From Bacteroidales bacterium UBA3653 (GTDB taxonomy: Bacteria > Bacteroidota > Bacteroidia > Bacteroidales > Paludibacteraceae), in NCBI GenBank assembly GCA_002373505.1, contig DFKE01000017.1, positions 124,001 to 188,000 on the forward strand: 64,000 bases of DNA. The letters are read 5' to 3'. The stretch's first letter is position 1; each line of letters opens with the position of its first letter. Under the pieces are notes generated by a model, which made no database searches, had not been told where the DNA came from, and saw nothing but the letters and a program-made list of their open reading frames with translations. This document shows, piece by piece, positions 24,378-32,895 of the stretch. Made by a program: the position numbers and the translations under genes.

Positions 24378-26067
24378 AATAGTACGGGAATATCTGGAGA
24401 CACTGAAAGAAGACGGAGAACTGGATTGGTTGTTTCCGACATTATTGTCGGCAATGAATCATACCATAATCTCAACTCCGCGCCAGAGCAAAGGGCAACC
24501 GCAATACGGGAAAGATGTGATATCGCGAGGAACGGTCCGAGACGGAATCACGTATCGGTGGTATTTCCAACTGAAGGGGGGCTCTGCAAGGAACATAACA
24601 GATGAAGTTTTCAACCAGAGGGACGGAATAAGAGAATCGCTTATGCAAGCGAAAGACACTATATATAGTGACAGCGGTCTGCCCGAGTTTAATGACCTGC
24701 CGGTCAAATTAGTTTTGGTCCACAACGGAGTGCTTAAAGAAAATACACGGCGGCAGTATGATGATTTTATCAAGAGGGAATTTCGACCGGGGGAGTTCGA
24801 ACGATGGGATATTGAGAAATTGTCCCGACTATGTGCGGAAAACCTGTTCAACGAGTATCTGTTCTGTACAGAAGAATGTACGAAGTTAGTCCGCAAAATG
24901 CTGGTGATGATAGATGTGCCGGGATGGGATACTAAGGATTTGGAGAAGGTGGTGGACATCTTGTTGGATAGATGCGGAAAACGCCCAAGTCAAAGGAAAG
25001 TTCGTCAGACTTTTGCGGCACTGAATATGCTACAAAGGCTTATACGTTCGCATAGCCCGAACAATTTGCTGCCGGCGAAGAAATCATCCGCGTTACTCGT
25101 ACTGAAGACATGGTCATGGATGTTAAAACACCATTACGTTGGCAAAGTCGAGTATGAGAAGATGTATAATGCATTGGTATGGCAACATATATGCATATAC
25201 TCGGAATACTTCGATAAACTATTACCTCTGGCGCGGACATACAAAGGACTGGCTATGCCCAACGGATTGGTGACCGAACGAGTGTTATATCCGATGCGAT
25301 GCTATGATTTCCTGGGAGATTTTGTCTATTATTCAGAAGCAATGATAGCATATACACCTATAGAAAAGCGAAAGACCTTAATTTGCGCGATGCGGGAAGA
25401 AATCCGGCAATTACTGCGCGCGAATACCGGTTTTGATATGCCATTGCGCGACACGGACTCAACAACGATATTGCTTACGATGCGGTATATGCTGACCAGA
25501 GTAGAACATTCTGCCGAGGATGAGAAGCAAATATTCGATTGGTTACACAAGATAACACTCAATCTACTGACCCGTTACCGGCAAAACAAGATGCTGCCGG
25601 AGATGACGGGCAACAATAAAGTTATTGCTAAAAGTTTGTTCGAGAAATCGTACGATTATGAAGACCCTTCATCACTATTGTTAATGATACTGGCAGAGAC
25701 TTTTGCACATATGAATGATGATGTGCACTACAAACTGATACGGGAGTTGGTGAATGAGTCCGGCGTGAATTTGCAGGTAGCATATCCCATTGAAAAAGAG
25801 GGTTTGGAGGTGGCGCTATTTGACCACCGGTTGTATCGTGAGATGAGTGTAGAAATCAATATCCGCTTGCCAGAGACTGTTGCAGAGTTTAACAAGGAGT
25901 TTGTAAAACATTATAATCATATATCCTTACAGACCGAGAAATCTCCTTTCTCGTTTCTGATTACACTGGCGCATGTCTATTATCAGACGGATATGTTTCC
26001 TGACGAAGTGGTATTAGGGCACTTGCGTCCATTGGATAATAAGGAATCTGCAGACAGGACTAATTAA
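24355..26067 (+). CDS. Protein with an N-terminal PD-(D/E)xK-like nuclease domain
   Basis: 570 residues. The first 130 residues show a restriction-endonuclease-like core: an N-terminal helix, then GQPQYGKD with D54, a strand, and YFQLKGG with Q72-x-K74, followed by a helix and LPVKLVLVHNG. D54 and the QxK pair are the expected catalytic residues. The rest is helix-rich and unrecognised. As the last gene of the KAP module it is the likely effector, cutting DNA after NTPase activation. This is inference. Confidence 0.65.
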   Translation: MRTNLNVKIVREYLETLKEDGELDWLFPTLLSAMNHTIISTPRQSKGQPQYGKDVISRGTVRDGITYRWYFQLKGGSARNITDEVFNQRDGIRESLMQAKDTIYSDSGLPEFNDLPVKLVLVHNGVLKENTRRQYDDFIKREFRPGEFERWDIEKLSRLCAENLFNEYLFCTEECTKLVRKMLVMIDVPGWDTKDLEKVVDILLDRCGKRPSQRKVRQTFAALNMLQRLIRSHSPNNLLPAKKSSALLVLKTWSWMLKHHYVGKVEYEKMYNALVWQHICIYSEYFDKLLPLARTYKGLAMPNGLVTERVLYPMRCYDFLGDFVYYSEAMIAYTPIEKRKTLICAMREEIRQLLRANTGFDMPLRDTDSTTILLTMRYMLTRVEHSAEDEKQIFDWLHKITLNLLTRYRQNKMLPEMTGNNKVIAKSLFEKSYDYEDPSSLLLMILAETFAHMNDDVHYKLIRELVNESGVNLQVAYPIEKEGLEVALFDHRLYREMSVEINIRLPETVAEFNKEFVKHYNHISLQTEKSPFSFLITLAHVYYQTDMFPDEVVLGHLRPLDNKESADRTN

Positions 26068-26089
26068 TATAGATAATAAATTTATCATT

Positions 26090-27292
26090 ATGCATATAAC
26101 ATTGATTGCAGGGGCGAGGCCCAATTTTATGAAGATTGCACCGCTGATTAAGGCGATTGAGCGACATAACGAGTTAATGAGTGAGCGAGTTAGCGAGTTA
26201 GGGAGTGAGAGAGTAGAATACAGATTGGTGCATACCGGGCAGCATTATGACAAGAACATGAGCGACACGTTCTTTGAGGAACTGGGCATACCTGCTCCGG
26301 ATGTGAATCTAGGCTGCGGTGGAGGAACACAGGCAGAACAGACAGCGGCTATTATGATAGCCTTCGAGAAAGAACTGATGGCCCATCCTGCTGATATAGT
26401 GCTCGTAGTAGGCGACGTGACCAGCACGATGGCTTGCTCTATCGTTGCCAAGAAACTGAATACCAAAGTATGCCATGTGGAAGCCGGCATTCGCTCATGG
26501 GACCTGACCATGCCCGAAGAGATAAACCGGATGGTGACTGATAGTCTGGCGGATTATATGTTTACGACATCAGAAGTAGCGAACAGGAATTTAGTCCGGT
26601 TGGGAGCCACTCTGATGAATGATGCAGCAAAGCAGCCGAATGATGCTCCTGCGGAGCTTAATGATAGAATGATGCAAAAGGTTTGGTTCGTGGGGAATGT
26701 GATGATTGATACGCTGCTGGCGAACAGGGCAAGGTTTAAGAAGCCACAAGTATGGGACGAATTGGGATTGAAAGAGAAGGAATATATCGTTATGACCATG
26801 CATCGGCCAGCAAATGTAGATGAAGAAAGTCATCTCAAAGCCATGATGGAGCAGATCGTCACTAATGTACACGGCTTACCTATCATCTTCCCGATTCATC
26901 CGAGGACGGCGTTAAGGCTGAAGGAATTAGTGAATGAGGGAGTGAGTGAGTTAGGGAATGAACGATTTTCGAATCTGCATATTGTAGAACCGATGGGGTA
27001 TCTGGAGTTCAACTATCTGGTGGAACGCGCGAAGGCAGTGGTAACCGATTCCGGAGGAATCACAGAGGAGACAACGGTGATGGGTGTTCCATGTATCACG
27101 TTGCGCGACAACACCGAGCGGCCGGAGACCTGCACCATAGGAACCAATGAACTGATAGGAACCAATCCCGTTGCCATCAAGCCGGCGTTGGACAAACTCT
27201 TTGCCGGAGAATGGAAGAAAGGGGCGATCCCTGAGTTATGGGATGGTCATACTGCAGAACGCATTATTAGCATTCTCGCAGGCTTGCGCTAG
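26090..27292 (+). CDS. wecB: UDP-N-acetylglucosamine 2-epimerase (non-hydrolysing)
   Basis: 400 residues. It interconverts UDP-GlcNAc and UDP-ManNAc in the cytoplasm, feeding surface polysaccharide. Diagnostic segments are AGARPNFMKIAPLI at the start, VHTGQHYDKNMSD, VVGDVTSTMA, CHVEAGIRSWDLTMPEE with the conserved E, and VVTDSGGITEE near residue 320. Two octamer arrays in frame replace poorly conserved loops (residues 28-43 and 279-291) with ELMSERVSELGSERVE and ELVNEGVSELGNER. The core is otherwise intact, so the enzyme is probably active. Confidence 0.92.
   Translation: MHITLIAGARPNFMKIAPLIKAIERHNELMSERVSELGSERVEYRLVHTGQHYDKNMSDTFFEELGIPAPDVNLGCGGGTQAEQTAAIMIAFEKELMAHPADIVLVVGDVTSTMACSIVAKKLNTKVCHVEAGIRSWDLTMPEEINRMVTDSLADYMFTTSEVANRNLVRLGATLMNDAAKQPNDAPAELNDRMMQKVWFVGNVMIDTLLANRARFKKPQVWDELGLKEKEYIVMTMHRPANVDEESHLKAMMEQIVTNVHGLPIIFPIHPRTALRLKELVNEGVSELGNERFSNLHIVEPMGYLEFNYLVERAKAVVTDSGGITEETTVMGVPCITLRDNTERPETCTIGTNELIGTNPVAIKPALDKLFAGEWKKGAIPELWDGHTAERIISILAGLR
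26171..26218 (+). repeat. Octamer array inside wecB (first of two)
   Basis: Exactly six 8-base units: GAGTTAAT, GAGTGAGC, GAGTTAGC, GAGTTAGG, GAGTGAGA and GAGTAGAA. A second array of exactly five units lies at 26924-26963. Both are in frame. Confidence 0.95.
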
Positions 27293-27333
27293 AATGAACG
27301 AGTGAAACAATCGTTCGAGACAAGTCGAGAAAA

Positions 27334-27376
27334 GAATTAGTGCTTGAGTGCTGGAGTGTTAGAGTGCATGAGTGAA
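27334..27376 (+). repeat. Octamer array after wecB
   Basis: Five 8-base units ending in GAGT (GCTTGAGT, GCTGGAGT, GTTAGAGT, GCATGAGT) in the gap between wecB and the AbiE-like pair. This is the same octamer family as inside wecB, here non-coding. Confidence 0.85.
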
Positions 27377-27406
27377 CGATTAATTTTTAAAAAAGTTATT
27401 AAATTC

Positions 27407-27437
27407 TTGCGTATGTCATTTTTTTGTTGTACATTTG
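27407..27437 (+). promoter_or_regulatory. Bacteroidota-type promoter of the AbiE-like pair
   Basis: CTTGCG in the -33 position and TACATTTG at 27430-27437, 20 bases apart. Transcription from about 27444 excludes the upstream frame start at 27424 and favours ATG 27478. Confidence 0.65.
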
Positions 27438-27477
27438 CACGCTGAAAGTACAAATAAATTGTATATGTGGCTTGCGT

Positions 27478-28047
27478 ATGGATGTTTTGAGTACTATATT
27501 ATCTAGTTCACGGACAGTGTTTACGCCGCAATGGTTGGCACTGACTTGTGACGAGAAAGAACGGCAATCGTTACGTCGTTCGCTGATGTATTATGCCAAG
27601 AAAGGAGCATTGCTCAATCCTAGGAAGGGGATTTACACCAAACCCAAGTACGACGAACAAGAATTAGCATGCGCGTTATTGAAACCAAGTTATATCTCGC
27701 TCGAGTATGTGCTGGCTCGTGCCGGAGTAACGTTTCAGTACAGTTCGGATATCACTTGCGTAAGTTATCAGAACCGTACCATTGAGGTGGATGGTAAAGC
27801 GTATGCGTTTCGGCAGATCAATCCATTGATTTGGGCAAACATGTTAGGCATAGAGCAGCGCGATAATATTGCTATAGCTACACCGGAACGTGCATTTCTC
27901 GATATGATGTATCTTAGTGCCGGCCAGTGCTACTTCGATAATATCCATCCGCTCAAACCAGAACTCATTCGCCAGATCCTTCCGGTGTATAATTCTCCGA
28001 TATTAACCAAACGCGTGGAGACGCTTCTGCGAGACGATAAACATTAA
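27478..28047 (+). CDS. AbiEi-like type IV antitoxin / transcriptional regulator
   Basis: 189 residues. An N-terminal winged-helix part (SLRRSLMYYAKKGALLNPRKG, in outline) is followed by KGIYTKPKYDEQELACALLKPSYISLEYVL, a segment characteristic of the AbiEi family. In such systems this protein represses the operon and counteracts the nucleotidyltransferase toxin without binding it. The toxin gene follows 21 bases later. Complete and intact by eye. Confidence 0.8.
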   Translation: MDVLSTILSSSRTVFTPQWLALTCDEKERQSLRRSLMYYAKKGALLNPRKGIYTKPKYDEQELACALLKPSYISLEYVLARAGVTFQYSSDITCVSYQNRTIEVDGKAYAFRQINPLIWANMLGIEQRDNIAIATPERAFLDMMYLSAGQCYFDNIHPLKPELIRQILPVYNSPILTKRVETLLRDDKH

Positions 28048-28068
28048 ACACTCATTAAACAGAATAGC

Positions 28069-28764
28069 ATGGATCTTAACAAACATAGATATTATCTAAT
28101 GCAGGTGCTACTTGCTATCTTTCGTCACCCGGAGTTGAGTCAACTGCTGGCCTTCAAAGGAGGTACATCGCTCATGCTTTTCCACGGACTGACACGCTTC
28201 TCCACGGATTTGGATTTTAATCTCCTAGATGCATCGAAGGCTGAGTATGTTTATGGCGAATTACATAAGTTACTGTTGAAGTTCGGCACGATTGACGATG
28301 AAGCAAACAAGTTCTTTGGGCCTATCTTGGTGCTTAACTACGGCAAGGGGGAGCGGATGCTGAAAGTGGAAGTGAGTAATCGCGAGTATCCGAATCATTA
28401 TGAAGTGCGTTCATTGCTGGGCACGGACATCCGTGTGATGACATTGCCGGACATGTTTGCGCATAAGCTCTGTGCGTTAGGCGAACGTATCACACCGCGT
28501 GACATCTATGATGTATGGTTTTTCTTGCAAAAGCGCACTGAGATCAATGAAGAGATAGTTCGTCTCCGCACGAATCTCTCTGTCAGTGAGTATGCGCAGC
28601 AGTGTGCCGAGAAAGTGCGAGGGTATAGTTCGCGGATGCTGATGCAAGGATTAGGTGAGGTATTATTGGATAACGATTCAAAAAACTTCGCGCGTCAACA
28701 ACTCATCCCCGACACAGCATCAGCATTGGAACTCTTCGCCGCGTATCCGCTAATTACGGGATGA
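28069..28764 (+). CDS. AbiEii-like nucleotidyltransferase toxin
   Basis: 231 residues with the motif LAFKGGTSLMLFHGLTRFS then TDLDFNLL. The GG and the D-x-D of the nucleotidyltransferase fold are present. A later GERITPRDIYDVWF matches AbiEii/AbiGii members. The family blocks growth by nucleotide transfer, to tRNA in studied homologues, and mediates abortive infection or plasmid upkeep. It pairs with the 27478 gene. Confidence 0.85.
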   Translation: MDLNKHRYYLMQVLLAIFRHPELSQLLAFKGGTSLMLFHGLTRFSTDLDFNLLDASKAEYVYGELHKLLLKFGTIDDEANKFFGPILVLNYGKGERMLKVEVSNREYPNHYEVRSLLGTDIRVMTLPDMFAHKLCALGERITPRDIYDVWFFLQKRTEINEEIVRLRTNLSVSEYAQQCAEKVRGYSSRMLMQGLGEVLLDNDSKNFARQQLIPDTASALELFAAYPLITG

Positions 28765-28824
28765 AGAAATAATGCGCGAGACAATCGTGCCCTTGTGGCT
28801 AAGAAGCAATGAACGAATGAGGTA

Positions 28825-28896
28825 ATGACCTATAGGATTATGACATATGATGAGATAGACCGTGCGGAATGGAGCAGATTGGTGCTTTGGAAGTAA
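28825..28896 (+). pseudogene. Stump of a second FemAB-like gene
   Basis: ATG 28825 to TAA 28894-28896. The 23 residues begin MTYRIMTYDEIDRAEWSRLV, matching the start of the FemAB-like protein at 17559 (MPYTILTYEQIDKTAWAEFV). After about 20 codons the frame stops, and a TTGATAA heptamer region begins 20 bases later. The rest of the gene is absent. Confidence 0.7.
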
Positions 28897-28915
28897 AGAT
28901 AATGAAGGGATTATA

Positions 28916-29031
28916 GATAATTGATAATTGATAATTGATAATAGATAATTGCTTCGGCTGCGCAGATAGATAATAGATAATTGATAATTGATAATTGCTT
29001 CGGCTGCGCCGATAGATAATTGATAATTGAT
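28916..29031 (+). repeat. TTGATAA heptamer region with a duplicated GC-rich insert
   Basis: Runs of TTGATAA and TAGATAA are interrupted twice by TTGCTTCGGCTGCGC-A/C-GATAGATAA. The array ends exactly at ATG 29032. A unit of TTGATAA contains TGA and TAA in overlapping frames, so the array stops translation in every frame. Confidence 0.9.
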
Positions 29032-30546
29032 ATGATCAGGGAAAATTGGAAAAGGAGGATAGCGGTAGATATCATCGTATGGGTGATAGCGGCACTGCTA
29101 TGCATGCTATGGCGATGGGTGGCCAATAAGAGCGAGATAGTGCATTACTGGGCACTGTTCGGTATTCTGGCTGCGCTATGGGTGCTGGTGGGATTCGTGG
29201 TGCAGTTATACAGGTCATACAAAGAAATGTGGTTCTGGCAGGCAATGGTGTCGCTGGTAGCGGATGCCGGTATCCTGATAGGGTTATGCTGGTGGTTGCT
29301 GCCGCAGACGGCATATAACCTCTCGCCGCGTGTAGCGACATGGACAATCCTGATCGTAGGCGGAATAGAGACGGTGGTGGTGCTGATTGAACATTACTGG
29401 AAATACGCGACGAACATGACCGTTCCCGCCATGCAGATAGAGCAACGCGAGAACGCCAAGGTGACACGGCCGGATGAGAAACGAAACAAAACATCCATCG
29501 AAGCAGTACATCAGTCGGTGCTATCCGTCACGACAGAAGCGGACTACTATATGCTGCGTAAGAAAGCGCGGCTCGATTCCACACAGACGAAAGTGGTATG
29601 CGACCGTAATAGGTTCGCCTTCCTCCAGATACCGGATTATCAATATGAGACGATCGTGGATCTGACGCTGCTCAATGACGCCAAGGGTATCAACCGGCGG
29701 TTCTGTATCGTGAACCAGAAACTGCCGGACGAGGGTAGGTATGTATGTTGCTACCGGCCGCAGGAGTATATCAAATCCAAGATACTTGCCCGATACCCCA
29801 AGGGAATCAACTGGATCGTATATACGCTCTATTTCATCCAGAAACGCGTATGGCCCAGACTGATGCTGACCAGCCGGCTTTATTACGACGTGACCAAAGG
29901 ACGGAAACGAATGCTGAGCAAGACGGAGGTATTAGGGCGGCTCTATTATTGCGGATTCGAAGTAGATGAGATCGTACCGATGGGGCATATCGAATATGTG
30001 TTTGCCCATCGTCATTCCCAGCCTTATCCCCAGGAGCAGATCAAGGTCTATGGTCCGCTGATCAAGTTAGCACGCGTATGCAAGAACAAGGAGATCCGGT
30101 ATTTCTACAAAGCCCGCACGATGCACCCTTATGCCGAGTATATCCAGAAATACGTCTTTGACGCCCGCGGAGGTATGGATATAGCGGATAAGAGCAACGA
30201 CGACTGGCGGATCACAACATGGGGTAAGTTCATGCGCAAATACTGGCTGGATGAGTTACCGATGCTGATCAACTGGTTCAAGGGCGACGTGAAGTTAGTA
30301 GGCGTCCGGCCGCTCAGCAAAACGATGTTTGACACCTATCCGGAATGGTTGCAGGAGAAGAGGACCCAATGCAAGCCGGGTCTGATACCTCCTTTCTACA
30401 TCGACCATCCGCAGACCTATGAAGAACTATTCGCAAGCGAAGACAAATATCTGACGGAATATATGGAGCACCCGTTCCGGACGGATGTGAAGTACTTCTT
30501 CCTGACGATGCGGTCTATCGTGACGCGCAAAACACACAGTGCATAA
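29032..30546 (+). CDS. Bacterial sugar transferase (undecaprenyl-phosphate glycosyl-1-phosphate transferase type)
   Basis: 504 residues from ATG 29032. Four N-terminal membrane helices are followed by a variable region. The C-terminal catalytic domain contains WGKFMRKYWLDELPMLINWF and GDVKLVGVRPL, the hallmark of WcaJ/WbaP-type enzymes (usually VGPRP). It would load the first sugar phosphate onto the lipid carrier at the inner membrane. The usual KRxxDI start of the catalytic domain is not obvious, so the middle part is divergent. Its start codon lies at the end of a heptamer array. Confidence 0.75.
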   Translation: MIRENWKRRIAVDIIVWVIAALLCMLWRWVANKSEIVHYWALFGILAALWVLVGFVVQLYRSYKEMWFWQAMVSLVADAGILIGLCWWLLPQTAYNLSPRVATWTILIVGGIETVVVLIEHYWKYATNMTVPAMQIEQRENAKVTRPDEKRNKTSIEAVHQSVLSVTTEADYYMLRKKARLDSTQTKVVCDRNRFAFLQIPDYQYETIVDLTLLNDAKGINRRFCIVNQKLPDEGRYVCCYRPQEYIKSKILARYPKGINWIVYTLYFIQKRVWPRLMLTSRLYYDVTKGRKRMLSKTEVLGRLYYCGFEVDEIVPMGHIEYVFAHRHSQPYPQEQIKVYGPLIKLARVCKNKEIRYFYKARTMHPYAEYIQKYVFDARGGMDIADKSNDDWRITTWGKFMRKYWLDELPMLINWFKGDVKLVGVRPLSKTMFDTYPEWLQEKRTQCKPGLIPPFYIDHPQTYEELFASEDKYLTEYMEHPFRTDVKYFFLTMRSIVTRKTHSA

Positions 30547-30560
30547 AATCAATATTATCT

Positions 30561-31532
30561 ATGGATATATCAATTATTGTGCCTCTCTATAACGAGGCGG
30601 AATCGCTGCCGAAACTGAACGAATGGATCGCGCGAGTGATGAAAGAGAACGGATTCTCCTACGAGGTAATCTATGTCAATGACGGCTCGACGGACGAGTC
30701 GTGGAAAGTGATAGAGAAGTTACAAAGGGACGAAGTACAAAGTACGAAGGAGGAAGGACATGTGCACGGCATTTGTTTCAGACGGAACTACGGCAAGAGC
30801 GCAGCGCTGTATTGCGGATTCAAGGCAGCTCAAGGCGATGTGGTGATCACGATGGACGCCGACCTGCAGGACAGTCCGGATGAGATACCGGCACTCTACC
30901 ATATGATCAAGGAAGAGGGGTATGATCTGGTAAGCGGATGGAAGCAGAAACGATATGACAACAAACTGACCAAGAACCTGCCGTCCAAGCTCTTCAACGC
31001 TACGGCGCGCAGAGTGACCGGCATTCAGTTGCACGACATGAACTGCGGACTGAAAGCCTACCGTCTGGAGGTAGTGAAGAACATCGAGGTCTTCAGCGAG
31101 ATGCACCGTTATATCCCGTATCTGGCTAAGAACGCCGGGTTCACCAAGATAGGCGAGAAAGTGGTGCAGCACCGCAAGAGAGAGTTCGGAACTTCCAAAT
31201 TCGGTCTGAACCGGTTCGTGAACGGCTATCTGGATCTGATGACCCTCTGGTTTCTCAATAAGTTCGGCAAACAACCGATGCATTTCTTCGGTCTGGTGGG
31301 AAGTCTGATGTTCCTGATCGGATTTATCGCAGTGCTCGTTGTAGGCGGCATGAAATGGTATGCTTTGGCGAACGGCGTGCCGGCGATGCTGGTAGGTGTC
31401 AATCCGTATTTTCATATTGCGATACTGATGATGATTCTGGGATGTATGCTGTTCCTCGCCGGATTCCTGGCAGAACTGGTGATCCGTAACTCGCCATCCC
31501 GGAACGACTATCTGATCAAGGAAGAGATTTGA
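30561..31532 (+). CDS. GT2 family glycosyltransferase (DPM1/GtrB-like)
   Basis: 323 residues. The GT2 domain shows IIVPLYNEAESLPKL, YVNDGSTDES and TMDADLQDSPDEIP (the DxD-type donor site). Two membrane helices follow (FGLVGSLMFLIGFIAVLVV and ILMMILGCMLFLAGFLAEL). This layout fits enzymes that transfer a sugar to a polyprenyl phosphate for export or modification. A heptamer array at 30718-30757 is in frame and encodes LQRDEVQSTKEEG in the loop after the first domain strands. Confidence 0.85.
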   Translation: MDISIIVPLYNEAESLPKLNEWIARVMKENGFSYEVIYVNDGSTDESWKVIEKLQRDEVQSTKEEGHVHGICFRRNYGKSAALYCGFKAAQGDVVITMDADLQDSPDEIPALYHMIKEEGYDLVSGWKQKRYDNKLTKNLPSKLFNATARRVTGIQLHDMNCGLKAYRLEVVKNIEVFSEMHRYIPYLAKNAGFTKIGEKVVQHRKREFGTSKFGLNRFVNGYLDLMTLWFLNKFGKQPMHFFGLVGSLMFLIGFIAVLVVGGMKWYALANGVPAMLVGVNPYFHIAILMMILGCMLFLAGFLAELVIRNSPSRNDYLIKEEI

Positions 31533-31538
31533 TGGGGA

Positions 31539-31586
31539 TTGATAATTGATAATTGATAATTGATAATTGATAATTGATGATAGATA
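31539..31586 (+). repeat. TTGATAA heptamer array
   Basis: About five TTGATAA units, then GATAGATAGATG, fill the gap between the GT2 stop and ATG 31588. The start codon of the next gene is the last piece of the array. Confidence 0.9.
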
Positions 31587-31587
31587 G

Positions 31588-32826
31588 ATGGAAGAGGACA
31601 AGACGAAAGAGCTTAGCAGCCAAGTGAATACAATAGAGCGCGCGTTAGGCGAATGTATGATTGAGACGGCAGCGGTGGTGCTTCGTGCATGGCTCAACGA
31701 GTTAGGAGAAAATAACCCGTATGAGGAGGCGTTGCAATCCATCCGGAGCCGGTATCAGAAACTGTTCACCCGCTGGTTGAACGTAGATGAACCCAACGCG
31801 GAAGAAGAAGTGGACAAGCTGACGGGGGATATGTACCAGTTAGCAGATGCCGTATATGCCGAGGTGCGTCTCAAACGCGGTCTATCGCCCGAGATGCACG
31901 GATTCAATGCCGAATCGCCGCAATCGGTATTCAATTATTTCCAGAACTGCATCCGTCTCCAACCGGAAGACATAGAATGGTTACGGTCCGTTCTGGCGGA
32001 CGAGAAACAAGCCAGTGCGGCATTGTTAGCCATCTCCGCTCTGTCCCAGAACCTGAGGGAATGTTTCTCGATAGACGCGTTCGTAGCGATGATAGAAGGT
32101 ATCAACGCCGACAACGAGATGGTAGCGGATTTCTGCGCCCATAACGTATTGACGCTGCTGATCCATTATGATGTGCGGATAGATTTCTTCCCGCAGATCC
32201 AGGATGCTTTTCTGAATGCCATCAGCACCATGGACGACATGGGAGACCATCTATTCGAGATCCTATGCACCATGGTATCGATGGCCAAGGAGAACTGGCT
32301 GTCCGACTACGCCCAAGGACTGGCTCCTCTCAACTGGTTGCCGGAATCGCTCCAGAAACTGGTCAAGGCTGTAGGACTCAGTTCGGACTACAAGACTTTC
32401 AACGAATGGGTGCCGAAAGAAGAGAAGGAATATATGAGCGAGTTAGTGACCAATCTGCCCAACACATGGCTCTATGAAGTGCTGGTGCATAATGTTCCGG
32501 GACGAGAAGAAGCACTGACGGCGACCGCTGTGCAAAGCGGATTCAGGAGTTATATGTGGGGGCATCCTGAGGTAGCGGAACAAGTATATCGCGATATTCT
32601 CAGAAAAGGTTCGGCTGAGCCGATGGATTATATCAATTATGCGCATTGTCTGTTGCTCAAAGGCGACCGGATGATGGCTTTCGAGAACTATAAACAAGCG
32701 CGGCAGGAGTGCGGTTCGCTCCGTGCTTTCTACGATCTCTTCCGTCCTGACCGCCGGGCATTGGTGGAACATGGCATACCTCTGGATTGCGTCTATGCGA
32801 TAGAGGATAACCTTGTACAAGGATGA
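31588..32826 (+). CDS. Helical (TPR-like) protein of unknown function
   Basis: 412 residues, acidic, almost entirely helical. The last 110 residues (GHPEVAEQVYRDIL, PMDYINYAHCLLLKGDRMMAFENYKQA) have TPR spacing, and the middle may be HEAT-like. No enzymatic motif and no signal peptide, so cytoplasmic. It ends the polysaccharide cluster. The stop codon TGA is part of a GGATGAA heptamer, and the start codon also lies in repeat sequence, so both ends of the gene are repeat-derived. Confidence 0.65.
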   Translation: MEEDKTKELSSQVNTIERALGECMIETAAVVLRAWLNELGENNPYEEALQSIRSRYQKLFTRWLNVDEPNAEEEVDKLTGDMYQLADAVYAEVRLKRGLSPEMHGFNAESPQSVFNYFQNCIRLQPEDIEWLRSVLADEKQASAALLAISALSQNLRECFSIDAFVAMIEGINADNEMVADFCAHNVLTLLIHYDVRIDFFPQIQDAFLNAISTMDDMGDHLFEILCTMVSMAKENWLSDYAQGLAPLNWLPESLQKLVKAVGLSSDYKTFNEWVPKEEKEYMSELVTNLPNTWLYEVLVHNVPGREEALTATAVQSGFRSYMWGHPEVAEQVYRDILRKGSAEPMDYINYAHCLLLKGDRMMAFENYKQARQECGSLRAFYDLFRPDRRALVEHGIPLDCVYAIEDNLVQG

Positions 32827-32887
32827 AGGATGAAGGACGAAGGATGAAGGACGAAGGATGAAAATGAAAAATGAAAAATGAAAGGAG
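32820..32887 (+). repeat. Heptamer array GGATGAA/GGACGAA then AATGAAA
   Basis: Six GGAYGAA units followed by three AATGAAA units. It overlaps the stop of the 31588 gene. The same heptamers occur inside murC at 35593-35668 and 35973-36007. Confidence 0.95.
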
Positions 32888-32895
32888 GAAGGAGT

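Noticed and set aside
26090..27292. wecB as a broken gene because of the in-frame arrays
   Set aside because: Both arrays keep the frame, and all core motifs remain in order.
30720..31742. A 340-codon minus-strand frame
   Set aside because: Opposite the clear GT2 gene and the heptamer array. It is rich in His, Ser and Gln, as antisense frames often are.
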